A stretch of 64,000 nt of DNA from Paracamarosporium sp. OC-R06-R3 (GCA_019828545.1 JACVRA010000109.1:434001-498000); one strand, 5' to 3'; positions 22,376 through 36,397 are shown, counted from the stretch's first letter. Notes: a model not told the origin generated them from the letters alone. Translations and numbers: made by a program.

Positions 22376-23535
22376 GGTGGGTTGTCGACGTTGCCGGAGG
22401 GGTTGGCGTGCCGGCCACAGTGGATTCGTGGTCTCATCCAGGACACATGTCGGCGCACGTGACCACGCGTCGCATCGCGTCGCAACGTCGCCAGGGCTTC
22501 AGAGAAGAGCCAAAGCACAGCCGGAGTCTTTTTGAGCGCCCATCTCACGATTGTGGCCCCTCGTCTGGCGTGCGGCGTACGACCAAGAGCCGCCGCCAAG
22601 CCTCACGACAGGGCAGGTCGCACTCCTCCATCACTCTGCACACCACTGCTAATCGAGCACCGCTATCGATTTGTCTCACTTCACAGTGTCGCAGCATGCA
22701 CTTCGAGCTGTGCAGACTGTTCTGTTCTGCCAAGTGGATGCTTTGCGACTCTAGCTTCCACGCTCACATGTCACATGTCGCATCCTGCTTGCTTTCCTCC
22801 ACGCATTCTCTCTGCTGACCTCACCACTTACCACAGTAACCATGTCGTTCGACGCTGTCAGCAATTAAGCGTGCATTTAGGCAAAATACAATGAGATCAA
22901 CTAGTGTCCGCTCTCCACACAGCCCATGAGCGCGGGGCACGGGAAGTGCGTGTGGCTGACTTTGATATTCCCGGACCTGACCACAGCGCTTCATTGGGGC
23001 GGCAATCAATTCGAAAGCATCATCTTTCTCTCCTGGGTCCGTCGCCTTGAACTGGGTCCTCTGCCGTCATCCTTCTTACAGGTGTTGTTGCTGCTGCAAG
23101 CTTCCAGCAAACATGTGGGGTACACGTTCTGCCATGTCTCGCAGCGCTCAATGAACAAGCATCAGCCACCCGGCGACCGACAACGGCAGTCCCCATCAGA
23201 CAAGGGTGTGCTTGGCCCTAGTCCGCACATCAAGCTTCGAACCAGTAGGCTTGAACATTACTTTACCCGTCCACATCCTTAGCACAGCAGACCAGTGACA
23301 ACCGCCTGAAACTAGACACTTTAGGCCGCCCAAGTGTAATACAATTAACCGTGCCCTAGCATCTGCAGACTGGACATGGGTAGCATAGATCGTTCTTCGA
23401 GTGCTGGAAGGCAGGGTATATGTACATGAACTCTCACCCTGCAACATCTTGCAGCGTGGGACTTTTTTCTCGTCACTTCTGCATTATCAACACCTTGTTG
23501 GGATACCAATTGAAGTAGAAGGACTGCTTTCTACA
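22376..23535. promoter_or_regulatory. Divergent intergenic region between QC and sugar porter
   Basis: 1,160 bp between two divergent start codons. Only short frames without family resemblance occur, so it is best read as two promoters with 5' UTRs. No specific transcription-factor site is claimed. Confidence 0.45.
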
Positions 23536-25592
23536 ATGGCACCCGTCGGAGGTTCTGGGCATGACTTTGAGGCAGCCGCATTGGCTCGCCGTCAGGCTTT
23601 GGCGACGCCCCCAGGCCCGCTGGCCTTGATGAAGAATTTGAAGGTGTTTGGCATTGCATGCTTTGCTTGTTTGGGTGGTCTGCTATACGGTTACAACCAG
23701 GGAGTTTTCTCCGGTGTCCTAACCATGACATCGTTCAAAGAACGTGAGCCTCGATTCATAATCCTGATTCTTCCAATATGTTGCTCACCAAGCTCATGTA
23801 GACATGGGAGATTACATTTCCGATCCCGAAACCCTCACCTACAACTCTTCGAAGCAAGGCTGGCTCGTCGCTATCCTTGAGTTGGGCGCTTGGCTGGGCA
23901 CAATGTACTCCGGATTCCTGGCGGAGATCTTGTCACGGAAATATGCAATCTTGGTCAATGTTGCCATCTTCATTCTCGGTGTTATCATCCAGACAACGTC
24001 CGTTTCCGCCGGCCACGACTCTATTCTTGCCGGTCGATTCATTACTGGTATGGGCGTCGGATCGCTCTCCATGATCGTGCCAATGTATAATGCTGAGATT
24101 GGTATGTATTTGAGCTAGAGTCCCACCGCACCCTTTTTACTGACGGATAATAGCTCCCCCTGAAGTTCGCGGTGCTCTCGTTGGTCTCCAACAACTTTCA
24201 ATCACCCTCGGCATCATGATATCCTTCTGGATCGACTATGGTACAAACTTCATCGGTGGCACAGGTCGTAGTCAAAAAGAAGCTGCCTGGCTTCTTCCCC
24301 TCTGCTTACAGCTCGTCCCCGCTCTCCTCCTCGGCATTGGTATGATATTCATGCCCTTTTCCCCGCGTTGGCTTGTTCACCACGACCGTGAACCCGAGGC
24401 TCGTCGCGTACTTGCTCGCTTGCGAGAGTTGCCTGAGGACAATGAACTCATTGAGTTGGAATTCGCAGAAATTAAAGCGCAGAGTTTGTTCGAGAAGAAG
24501 ACACTTCAGGAGAACTTTCCGCATCTACAAGGGTTGGGCGCGTGGAACACGTTTAAGTTACAGTTTGTGGCCATTGCAAGTTTATTCAAGAGCAAGCCGA
24601 TGTTTAAGAGAGTAGTCGTGGCGACGCTCACCATGTTCTTCCAACAGTGAGCTTGTTCTAGTCCCAGAAAAGTAGCGGAGGTGACTGATATCATACAGGT
24701 GGACCGGTATCAACGCAGTGCTCTATTACGCACCCGTTATCTTCGGAAAGCTCGGCCTTTCTAGCAACTCCGTCTCCCTCCTAGCCACCGGCGTTGTAGG
24801 CATCGTGATGTTCATAGCTACCATCCCCGCAGTAATGTACGTCGACCGCTGGGGCCGCAAGCCGACGCTCATCATCGGCGCAATCGGGATGGCAATCTGC
24901 CACTTCATCATCGTAAGCTTCCCCCGCCCTTCTATGCGCCGGTTTTTCTGTTGCAATCCGCGATTTTGCTGACCCATTTCAGGCCGGCATAACTGCCTCT
25001 TTCCAAGACGACTGGGAGCACCATCAATCAGCTGGGTGGGCCGCAGTCGTAATGGTCTGGCTGTTCGTCATTCACTTCGGATATTCCTGGGGTCCTTGCG
25101 CCTGGATCGTCATCGCAGAAATTTGGCCCATGTCCAACCGCCCATACGGTATTGCTTTGGGCGCAAGCTCCAACTGGTAGGTTTCAAACGTGAACTGTCG
25201 ATTGTAAAAAGGTGGCGCTAATCTAGACGTTCAGGATGAACAACTTCATTGTCGGCCAAGTCACACCGGATATGTTAGAGGGTATGACGTACGGGACGTA
25301 TGTTTTCTTCGGCTTGTTGACCTCCATTGGAGCGCTGTTCATCTGGCTTATTGCGCCTGAGACGAAGGGCTTGAGTCTCGAGGAGATGGACATCTTATTC
25401 GGATCGGTCGGCGTCGCCGCAAGAGAAAAGGAGAGGTGGGACGAGGTGCATGCCGAGGTCGGCCTGACAGAGCTGCTTTCTAGACTAGGTGTGACACAGA
25501 CTGGCAGCGGACACGTCAATGATGGAAAGATTACTGATGAGAAGCCGGTTGTGGCGGAGACGGAGAAGGAGACCAAGATCGAGACGGCGTAA
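23536..25592 (+). CDS. MFS sugar porter, 12 transmembrane segments
   Basis: Six exons (23536-23743, 23802-24101, 24154-24646, 24699-24912, 24983-25176, 25235-25592) with introns of 52-70 bp encode 588 residues. The sugar-porter signatures appear in order: GGLLYGYNQGVFSG in TM1, GRFITGMGVGSL, PEVRGALVGLQQLSI, PFSPRWL before the central loop, FQQWTGINAVLYY at the exon 3/4 junction (TM7), DRWGRKP, and PETKGLSLEEMD after TM12. The GINAVLYYAP and WGPCAWIVIAEIWP motifs are typical of plasma-membrane hexose or quinate-type transporters. The substrate cannot be decided by eye. The cytosolic C-terminus is long and charged. The start ATG sits in a good context (CTACAATGGC). Confidence 0.95.
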
Positions 25593-25862
25593 GGGGCGGG
25601 GCATTTCGTGGATTTGATATCGAAGGACGGCTTTGTCGTGGTCAATGAACTCACATAGTTGGTGAATACCTTGTTTTCTGTCGTACTTTGTTGAACTACT
25701 TGCAACGAAGCAGATGATATACAACATGCATCTACCAAATTTCGTACAACGCCTGCTCGTATTGTCGCGCTGCCCACCATCACCCTACTATCGTACAACA
25801 ACTCTCTGAAGTGCCACATCTAACGCCACATGTATACTTCCCTCCCCACGTTTTTACCTCAC

Positions 25863-27250
25863 CTAAATGCGTCTCGCCGTCTGTCTCTTAACCTCGGGCA
25901 ACTGCGCTCTTGCATCCTGTTTCGTACCGATCAACTTCTTAGGTGTAGCTTTGCGGATTTTAGTCCCCGCTGCTGCCGCCTTTACTCCCGTCTTAATCCC
26001 ATCTTGCTCCTTCTCCGTCCGTCCCTTAATCCCCCTAGCAACCTCCTCCCACACCCCAGGAACACCCGTACGAATGGTATAGGCTCTCCCTTCCTTAACA
26101 TAGAACTTGAATCGCCGCTCCTCGATAAATTCCCACGCTTGCTTCCAAAGCGGCTTCTCACGCTGGCGTTGTTGCCAGGCGTCATTCTTGGGTAGCTCAA
26201 TGTTGGCGAAGCGGAACTTGCGCGGTGGGAGGGCGCGCAGCTCGTGGGCGTAGACTGTGGTGTGCTTGGGCATGGGGAAGATGCGGAGCGTTTGAAAGGT
26301 TAATTTTGTGGTGCTGGGGAGGTTGGCTTTATGGATTAGTATTTGTGATGTTGTTATGTGGTGAGATGAAAAAGTTGAAAAAGGGTAATTCGGGCATTGT
26401 GGAACTGGTTGGATGAAGCGAGTGATGTAGCAAGGGTTTTGGGGGACAGGTTTACGTACCGGTAAAGGCACGAAGAGCAGTCAGAGAGTGTCGCGCATGC
26501 GGTGGAATAGGCCAGAGTTTGATCGATGTTACGAAAGGGGCCGTGATGAAGGAGAGGATTATGGAGGGGATAGTGGCTAGAAGCATAACTGTAGAGGTTT
26601 AGCGGATCATATCATGTGAGTTTGCTATTGAGGGTAGAGTAACGGATTCTCAGGTCATGCTAGAGAGAATGGGGTAAGTATAGATAAGGATGAATATGTA
26701 AGTTACAGGAGTTGCGTTCTCCTGAATGGCCTGAACCCACTCTAAAATCTATACATGACCTTGACTTCATATTACGGAAAACCGAGTAAAATCATGTGAC
26801 GTACCTCCAACAGTTTGGAATACCCGGATGCTCTTATCTGGCTGGTTTTGGTTCAGGTACAGATGAGGAGCAAGCCACACAGTACACACGCCGAATTGAA
26901 ACAATGCTACGGCTTTCCAGGTACCTATGAAAGCTGTGCGGTTGGAGCCCGCTTCGTAAATAATTATCTGTTCGGCATATTCTACATCATGATCAGCAAT
27001 CTCGTCTGGTGTAATGTATTGATGCTCTCATACTCTTGTCTTTCACATTCTTGGCGGCTGTTGTAACTGTGCGCCGAGTAGTTTGTGTGATTTTGCGCAG
27101 CGCCGACAAGGGGGTCTTGATAGAAAAGTTACGTTGGCAGCTCTGGCAGGTGAACGCAGCGATTCGAGGCCTCTGGCCGACCTGGTTGTATTGTGTCCGT
27201 TGGCGCGATGCTCGAAAAGCGTGCGCGAATACCTGAAAACGTGGATGCAT
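25863..27250 (-). CDS. Predicted mitochondrial two-pass membrane protein (TMEM186/TMEM223/TMEM70-like)
   Basis: I join four exons: 27250-27034, 26981-26805, 26588-26460 and 26326-25863, with introns of 52, 216 and 133 bp, giving 328 residues. All junctions keep frame, and the joined protein is more coherent than any single frame. The N-terminus is Arg/Ser/Thr-rich with no acidic residues for about 65 positions, as in a mitochondrial presequence. Two hydrophobic spans follow: VALFQFGVCTVWLAPHLYL and VMLLATIPSIILSFITAPF. The C-terminal half is soluble and basic (FRFANIELPKND, KFYVKEGRAYTIRTG, Lys/Ala-rich tail). The layout, with IIIYEAG before TM1, recalls the animal mitochondrial TMEM70/186/223 assembly factors, but homology was not tested. 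The two longer introns are the weakest part. Confidence 0.7.
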
Positions 27251-27795
27251 GTCAATTGACCAATGAATACGATGTCAGAGAACGTGGAGTGAAGAAGTCG
27301 GCGCGATGGCACGTGCAGGCTATTCCATATCAGATTTAGCTTGTTGCTCGGCCTAAGCAGACCGAACGCCGAACGCTGCAGTGTAATTGTTATTCAACCG
27401 AACAACGAGCATCGTTCCCTCTGGCTGCATCGATCGGATGAACTGGATGCGAATTATTCCTTGTCTATTCTAGTGCGCGCTCTACTTACTATTCGAGTTG
27501 CCCCGACGATCATCTGAAGGGCTAGCCTCAATCAGGTGACAAATCAACTCAAGCTACACAGGAACACGTACTTCATCCTATCTTCTACATAGACAACACA
27601 GCAGACAATCTGTTTTCAGTCCCCTAAACTCGCAGAATTTCGTCCTGGGCATTCGACAGTCATCCGTTGAGATAACCAAAAGCACTCGCGTAATATAGCG
27701 TCAGATTGAGGCAGTTTACTAGTCACTGGCGCCTAAGCACCTTGTTGTCCCTGAACCCCATCCCACCACTCGGATCCCGGAGTAGCAACAGCAAA
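27251..27795. promoter_or_regulatory. Divergent intergenic region between mitochondrial-protein gene and SOD
   Basis: 545 bp between two divergent ATGs. No gene is seen. It must contain both promoters, and I claim no specific sites. Confidence 0.45.
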
Positions 27796-28706
27796 ATGTA
27801 CGGCAGTTACATGCTCTCGATTCTCTTCTTTTCTCTTCTTCTCCAAACTCCTACTCTTGCCTCAGAACAACAGCCTTTTCAGTTCGAAGCCATGTCTGCA
27901 CCCACGTACACTTTGCCTTCTCTTCCATATGCCTATGATGTCAGTTGACTCTCTTATGTTAGATCCCGGAGTTGGTGGGACGGTACTGATGCCGTATAGG
28001 CTCTGGAGCCATACATCTCTAAGCAAATCATGGAATTGCACCATAGCAAGCATCATCAGACAGTAAGCAAGGCCCCCATCATAGCATGACTTTATCGTCT
28101 GAAAAGATTTCCCAGTACATCACCAATCTAAATGCAGCGTTGAAGACGCAAGCTGAAGCCGTCCACACCTCCGACATCACATCCCAGGTGTCCCTCCAAG
28201 CCGCTATCAAGTTCAACGCGGGAGGCCACATCAACCACTCACTCTTCTGGCAAAACCTCGCTCCTGCCTCCTCCACCGATGCTAAATCATCCGCAGCACC
28301 AGAACTCATCAAGCAAGTCAAGGCTACCTGGGGCGATGAAAAGGCCTTTTACGACGCATTCAAGGCCACGCTACTTGGAATCCAAGGAAGTGGCTGGGGA
28401 TGGTTGGTCAAGGTAGAAACGGGTAAGGAGGAGAGACTGACCATTGTCACGACAAAGGACCAGGATCCTGTGGTGGGAAAGGGTGAAATACCGGTTTTCG
28501 GGGTTGACATGTGGGAGCATGCGTATTATCTGCAGGTACGTACTATATTTCTAATCGCTAATACTTTAACTAACATCAAGTAGTACTTGAACGGCAAGGC
28601 AGCTTATGTGGAGAACATCTGGAACGTGATCAATTGGAAGACGGCTGAGGAGCGGTTCTTGGGTACGCGTGCGGATGCTTTCAAGGTGCTGAGGGCCTCT
28701 GTCTGA
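27796..28706 (+). CDS. Manganese superoxide dismutase with N-terminal secretory leader
   Basis: Exons 27796-27939, 28000-28062, 28116-28535 and 28584-28706 (introns 60, 53 and 48 bp) encode 249 residues. The four metal ligands are intact: His62 (MELHH), His110 (HINHSLFW), Asp200 and His204 (DMWEHAYY). LGIQGSGWGWLV has the Gln typical of Mn-type enzymes. The enzyme dismutates superoxide to oxygen and hydrogen peroxide. The first 23 residues (MLSILFFSLLLQTPTLAS core) look like a secretion signal, not a mitochondrial presequence: there is no Arg, a long Leu/Phe core and an LAS cleavage site. A second in-frame ATG at 27892 would give a leaderless SOD beginning just before the catalytic domain. 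Mitochondrial MnSOD is the usual fungal form, so this is probably an extra, secreted or surface paralogue. Confidence 0.94.
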
Positions 28707-29028
28707 GGGCTCATAATATTGTAATCCCATGAATAGTTAGGCTGACTTTATGGCATTGCTTCGTAGTATCTCTTAGTAGAATTTGCGTAGTACGGAAGAC
28801 GAACTAGGGCTGAACGCACGGACGTTGAACATCGAGGTACTCACTCAAATGTGCTCAAAACACTCATAAATACTCCCAACGTTCGCAAAAGTACCTCGAA
28901 CTAGCTTCTTGATTCACTATTAACCTCTTCCTTCGTTCCATTTGCTTAACGAATCGATCACTCTTCCAACGCCCAACATTCCTCTCGCTTAGTCATTTAT
29001 ACACTACTTAATTACTGTCGGAGATACT
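28707..29028. other. Intergenic region between SOD and a small gene
   Basis: 322 bp with the SOD 3' UTR and the presumed promoter of the small gene at 29029. Nothing else is seen. Confidence 0.45.
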
Positions 29029-29521
29029 ATGTGCAACGGATTTTCCTCAAGAGTAAGCCAAGGAGGTTCCATTGCGGTACTAAGGCCTGCAAGAGGGATG
29101 CGAGAAGCATCGCCGGACGAACGAAACAACGAATTGCGGTTGCTGTTTTCAAATGCAAGTAAAGCTCTTCTTGGCGAGGCTGGTACACATGTCGAGTTTC
29201 AAGGGTGGAATGAGTCTAATGGCATTTATCAGAGCAAATCTTGGGTGGTAATTCAGTAGGTTTCTCAAGTATCGTCTGCAAGGTTAACCAAATCCTGACC
29301 TGTACAGTCACGACGGTGATCTCAGCGCCTCAAAAGCCCACCCAATTATACCTTTGTTTTCCTTCGATCTCAGTGGAGAAAGCCCGACCACCATGGATCT
29401 TTCGGAAACGCTTAATCTAGGCGTCGGTGATAACGGAATCATCGGACGGAGAGTATCTGTAATGGTGGGGTCAAGAAGAGGCCCAATTACTGTGGCGGAG
29501 GGTATCATTGGCTGGAACTAA
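29029..29521 (+). CDS. Small unknown protein, 146 aa, two exons
   Basis: Exons 29029-29255 and 29308-29521 are joined by a clean 52-bp GT-AG intron (gtaggt...tgtacag). The protein starts MCNGFSSRVSQGG and ends GIIGWN. It has no signal peptide, membrane span, Cys pattern or recognised motif. The second half has alternating hydrophobic residues (HPIIPLFSFDLSG, GVGDNGIIGRRVSVMVG) that suggest a small beta-rich fold. Support is only the length of open frame on both sides of a good intron, so an incorrect call is possible. It lies at the edge of a gene-poor region. Confidence 0.45.
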
Positions 29522-32500
29522 GTGCTGGCAACCAAACTACGTCCTGCATTTACTGCGGTCTAGGCTTCGACTACAATGGCTTCCTTGTATCATGAAGTTG
29601 TACTTTCAATCTGATGCTATACCGGCATGGCGGAGGATTGATGCGCTCTCTCCTGAAGTTCAGTCTATAGTGGTTTGCTATAGATACGATAATACATATT
29701 TTATCAAGGACAGACTGAAAGTAGCGTGCGATACGTTGTTGTCACAGCCATCCATCGATGTGTCCCCACTCTATGTTTAAATCCCAACATGTTCTCGCTA
29801 CATTAGGTATAACATATGTGTCACTGTGTCCTTCACCAGTCGATTCGTAAGATCGAGCATGACGGTGGCTCACGTAGAATCCAAGACTAGTAATGCTCCG
29901 GCCGTCCAGGCTTCTCATTCGACCATGGGGAACGCACGTCTACAAACTTGCCCACTTCTAGAAGGACATAAAAACAACCAGGCGCATAGCAGTATAGTTA
30001 TTTCTATGCTGCAGGAAGAATGATCAAGGTCGTGCTACAGGTGGACCCAGCTGGAACGCGCACGGGCCCCTTCTTTTCGATCTCACGACCTCAAGCTTCA
30101 CTCTACACAGTAAATACGACTATTCTTTTAGGACTGCCCTACAGCCCTGCTCCAGGTTCACAATCGATCGCCTGTAAATGATGAGGCATATGGTATCAAG
30201 ATGCCGAACTGGAAAAGACCAAATACACACAAGTACACTAGACAAAATTCTGGTGAGATGCGTTAACAAAGGCTGCTGACAAAACTATGGATGCGCCAAT
30301 ATCCAGCATACACTGCCCATATTTCTCCTGTCGGTGCATTCAAATGTACACCGAACCCTCCGCAGGCGGCGGGCGCGCTGCAACACACCCATTCGTACGC
30401 TTCTCCTACCTCAACATACCACCACCGGTAACATCAATACTACCTCCATGATTTTGACTGCGATACCGCACCATGTTCCATCCATTCATTTGTTCCTGTG
30501 CCGGTGGCGCTGCGCTACGCCTGCTGCAGACATGGTCTCCTTATCACACGACCCTTGTCACATTAAGACGCCAGAGCGAGAGGCGCTTAGCAGAGCATAA
30601 TGCTACCTAAGGATGGGTGGATTAAGAGGCAGATTGTCAAGGGTAAAGTTGTGTCTTACAACTGTTGAATGTGAGGTTGCGCCCCGCAAGCTGTATGGTT
30701 GAAAAGGCGGGACTACTACTCGATACGGCGACATGACTGTGGGAGAATAAGCAGACAGCATGCGCCAAAGCATAGACCGACGCTGCTCTCAGGGGATTCC
30801 AATGAGGGCCTTGATTGCTGTGTAATCTCTACGAAGCTAAGAGCATCTGCCAGGAGATTACCAGGTTCACCTTCGGGCGTACCTGACAGTGAACTCTCCC
30901 TATCGGGAAGTAGATGCAGTACGGGGAGATCACGCACAAGGAAGAGACCCTAGGATCACCGAGGCAGATCTCGTGGCGCCTACCCCGGCTTGAATATGGC
31001 TTCGTGCTTCCTCGAAAACCCATCGGCTAACCTGTTCACCGGCCCAGACAGTTATGTACTTGTGCTCCTATCAAGATCTTGACTGAATTATATTCCGGCG
31101 CGCAGAATATACTTTTACGTCTGCCCTTTCAGATTGCGATGCATTTTGAGCGCAACTCGGCTTTGACTGAATCAAACACGCCCAATGAGAAGCATTGCCG
31201 GCGTCCTTCCTCTTTCGTCAACAAGTCGTCTTCCGGTCGCCGCCGTATTCGCTTAGCGTCCTCCTATCTCCGCATTTCGCTCTCTATTTTTCATGACTAC
31301 TCCTTTTCTCTTCGCATGTTCTGAAACTTAATTAGTCATTTTCTTGTCGCTTTCATCTCGAATATCTACCTCCTTCTACATGCAGACCATTCCGCGCTCC
31401 GGTCAGGCGTTTTTGTAGCATGCATGACAGCTTCACATGCTAACTAGACAGGTGTCATGTGGTTCTCCCCAGATTCTAAGATAACGTGGGGTCTGAAGGG
31501 TACCGCTGGAACCTTTCCAGGGTTTCTGTAGGCACAATCACGCTGTCCACTCTCAGCGCTGTAATCTAGCCACCCCGGCTCATGTAGTATCACAGGCCCT
31601 TGGAGAAGTAGTAACGTGGCTGTCGCGGCTTCACATACCGTGTTCTGTTACATCTATTCCTTATCTGCTGTTTGCCCTTTCACGGGACCGATAACCTTGT
31701 GGTAACTGACACGCAGCCGGTCAGACTTCCACGCGCCGCTCTCCATGGAACAATGCAGATCATTGCTAAACACGACGTGGCAGCCTGCGCATCCATCAAC
31801 ACGTCGAAAGATGAAGCCCAGAAGCAGGTACTTCTGAGTAGGGGTACATCTCCGTACCCTAACAGCCAGACCAGTCGCCTCCATCTACACCAGAAGAGGG
31901 TGCCGGGCTCTGCGGTCTGACTTGGTCAGAGTGGCGTCCTGCAAATGAAAGAGACCAGCCGTCTTCCGTTGCGACAGGTGAAGCAGCTTTGTGTTTTACC
32001 TACGGTGGGCCAGTGATCTTCTTAGATCATTCGATAGACATCTTCTTATCGCCCTGGAGGTCGGCGCATATCAGTACATCTAGGTGAAGACGGACGAACG
32101 TGGTCACTATTTGGTTCCTGCACCATACCGTCCACCCCGTCTGCTACTGGACCGCTTAGTGGATATTTCCTTTATCCGCACCATTCCAGATCGATCCTTT
32201 CTTCCAGGCTCACGAGCGGGTCGGCTATTACTGTACATGCGGATGAACCCCTGCAAACCCTGCATATCAGCCCTCGCATAGTCGCGCCCACACGACTTCA
32301 TGTCAGGCACACCCTCGGTGCAGCCTTCAGAACGAAGGGTTTCATCTGCTTTAGCAGAACGTTATCAGGATCCCTGCAACGTAGTCGCGCGAGGACATCA
32401 CGATACGAATGCATCCGCAACGCTTTCTCAGCCTTATTTGCTCTTTGAGAGATTCATTGGTTGCCCACTCTGGAAAAGTACACGAGTGACTATAGTTGAA

Positions 32501-32919
32501 GACCGCTCATCAAAAACCAAGGACAGATGGACAAGGTCATTTGCACCCATCTTTGCCGGGGTAGAGGCCGGAAAGCGGGTTTAAAAATGCCATGGAGAGT
32601 ACGTAGGCTTCCCAGGCGCAAAATTTCCGCTCGGACTACCCATTTGCGTATTCTGCACTTGCGGTTGCTTCCTCTGGCTACCTGCATTACCACCTGTTGT
32701 TGCATCGTGCATTTTCGACCCCACCTTTCATTTTTGGACGACTTTGGCTTCGGTTCATGCACAAATCCTGGGATAGAGGTAGCATTCAGAAAGCTTTACC
32801 CACAAGACTTGGCCGCATGGTCTGCCTATAAAGAGGTCACATATCACCACACTTAGACATCAGTTCGCAACACCTACTCTCAGAAGGTCAACACCAAATC
32901 GCACTGTCCAACCGACATC
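29522..32919. other. Gene-poor 3.4-kb region
   Basis: Frames do not exceed about 109 codons, none has family resemblance, and none joins to a neighbour through good splice sites. The last about 100 bp is the chitinase promoter. It may be decayed transposon or regulatory sequence. No terminal repeats, target duplications or transposase motifs were seen. Confidence 0.5.
32827..32833 (+). promoter_or_regulatory. TATA box of the chitinase gene
   Basis: TATAAAG lies 93 bp upstream of the chitinase ATG, a normal distance for a short 5' leader. Confidence 0.5.
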
Positions 32920-34321
<1,402 letters not shown>

Positions 34322-36016
34322 CCGATTGCACTGGTTGTTTGCGAGGACTCGCTAAAATAACTTCTTGCGATCTTATCAACTAATAACTCGCGATTGTCCA
34401 GTTTTATGAATCAGATATCTCGCCTCTTCACTCCGAGAAACTCTCTATTAGCTTCACTTCACTTCTTGTCAATACTTTTTCCGGGAATGAGATATAAGCG
34501 GCACCTCGCGAGGCTTGGAGTGTTCATTTCATGTATATACATTCGTTACACGAAGCTCCAGCTGATTCGTTACTGTTATCTGGAGTTGGTTAGATGAGGA
34601 ATAAGGGATGGAGACGTAGGCGAAAGTGAGTGGAACAAGGTACAACACTCGCTAGCACAATAAACTCATGCATTCATATCATTGTTACCGTTTTGTTTGT
34701 TCATACGCTTGTGCATTGACCCTTTTTGGCATCTGAGTAGACATTTATGCACGCACGACGAGTTTCGCGAGACTGAGCGCTCGGTAAAACTTCCGGTAGA
34801 GAACGCTCGTAACGTTAAACTCATCGTAAACCTGCGAAATCGTGTCTTTGATAAGTTACACGGGATGAAGACCAATGATATTTCGCGCTCACAGGTAGGC
34901 GCGGGTGCGATATTAGTGGACACGGGCGGATACGGATACGGGAAGCAGATTTGTGTAAGCCTACATTCCTGCCTTCATCACCATTCTTCATGGTAGGGCA
35001 CAACTGGTCCACTAGTTTGAATATGGCGGCACAGTTGAAGAAAGGTGCTCAAGGCCGTTAGAGTTGGTATGGCAGTTTGTGAAGTGCCTGAAGTCAATAT
35101 TGACAGTACACAAACTAATCAACTCGACGCTAAAACTCCACAAGAAGTTGTGGGGTAGCAAAAAGCGGACGAATAACACCACGAGACATTTTTATTTAAT
35201 CCCTCAGAGAACACTTTCGGCCACGTTCCAATGGCTGAGCTACTCGGGTTACAGAAAGCAAAAGAGGACCCATGATACTCGAAAGGAGGTAGTGCAATCA
35301 CGCCTGTTCGATTAGATTGTTACAATGAGTACAGTACTCAACATTCTTCTTCCATTACAGTGATCAAGAGAAAGAATGACACTTTCTAACAATCCATGTC
35401 CAATGTTGATCATGATGGAAGGGCTTGGTTTCGTTTCTATTGCGCACTTTCACTTTTTGAGAGCTTCTTGAAACATCTACCATTCCATCCAGGGTAGCGA
35501 AACATTAAAACGATAAGGATGTTGAACATATGTTTTCATCCGCTGATCCGCATTAGCGGTGCTGCTGGTATAAGGACTCCGGGTAAACGCTAGAAGGGCT
35601 GTTGCGTAGCCCTTTCCTGGAGATGGTTAGTGATATCAAGAACATGCAACAGTATATTCCCCTATGGTGGTCGCATGTGCAACACCCGCGGGTAACTAAG
35701 CCAAACTAGTCTATCGAAGTGGAATGGTGTGACGCTTCGGTCTCCACACATGTTACCGTTTGAATGCGAGAGTAGTGCAGTCATACAGTGCATCCGAATA
35801 GTATATTGCTACTAAGCAATTGCACGACTGTGATATTGAAGCAAGGATTGTCGTGCAACTTTGCTGACGTCAACGCAGATTATCACAGTAGCATCTTTCG
35901 TCAAAAGCAAACAATCCGCAATGGGTGCGGTATATAGATCCCCTAATCGTTCTCTCTAGACCTTGTTTTTTCTGTCCATCACACGCCACCTTCGTTCTTT
36001 CTTGAATTTTGTCACT
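34322..36016. other. 1.7-kb intergenic region, no supported gene
   Basis: Only short frames (104 codons or fewer) on both strands. The right end carries a TATA box for the next gene. No repeats or RNA gene recognised. Confidence 0.45.
35931..35937 (+). promoter_or_regulatory. TATA box of the small GPI-type protein gene
   Basis: TATATAG occurs 86 bp upstream of the ATG at 36017 within a short pyrimidine-rich leader. Confidence 0.45.
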
Positions 36017-36397
36017 ATGATTCCAATCAAAATTCTTCTCATTGCGCTCTGCGCAGTCATTGCCGGCGCTGATAATATCACCACCACGGCCGCCGTCGCC
36101 GGCACTTCGATCTCGGTACCGCCTTTTAGCGCACCATCGTCGACTAAAACCGATACGTCTCCCCTAACACCATCGAGTTTATCAAGTGCTGCGTCCTCTC
36201 GATCAGCGGCCACTGATTCATCAGCTTCTGCGCCACAGTCTACTTCGGCACCGTCCAAGCCTAGCACAGGCGCTGGTGTGCCTACTGGCAGTATGTAAAT
36301 GACCCAGGTCCAATAGAAATGCTTCTTAACGCTTTTAGTCGCACAATTTGGGGCCGTCTTTGGTCTAGGCCTTCCAGTCGTTCTTGGCATGCTCTGA
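36017..36397 (+). CDS. Small Ser/Thr-rich, probably GPI-anchored cell-wall protein, 110 aa
   Basis: Exon 1 (36017-36290) and exon 2 (36339-36397) join across a 48-bp GT-AG intron. The N-terminus is a signal peptide (IPIKILLIALCAVIAGA). The next about 70 residues are dominated by Ser, Thr, Ala and Pro with almost no aromatic or charged side chains, so heavy O-glycosylation is expected. The second exon encodes only the hydrophobic tail (FGAVFGLGLPVVLGML), preceded by small residues (TGAGVPTG). This is the classic GPI-attachment signal; the intron therefore separates the anchor signal from the stalk. No Cys-rich CFEM or other domain is present. The function is probably structural at the wall surface. 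Confidence 0.8.
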
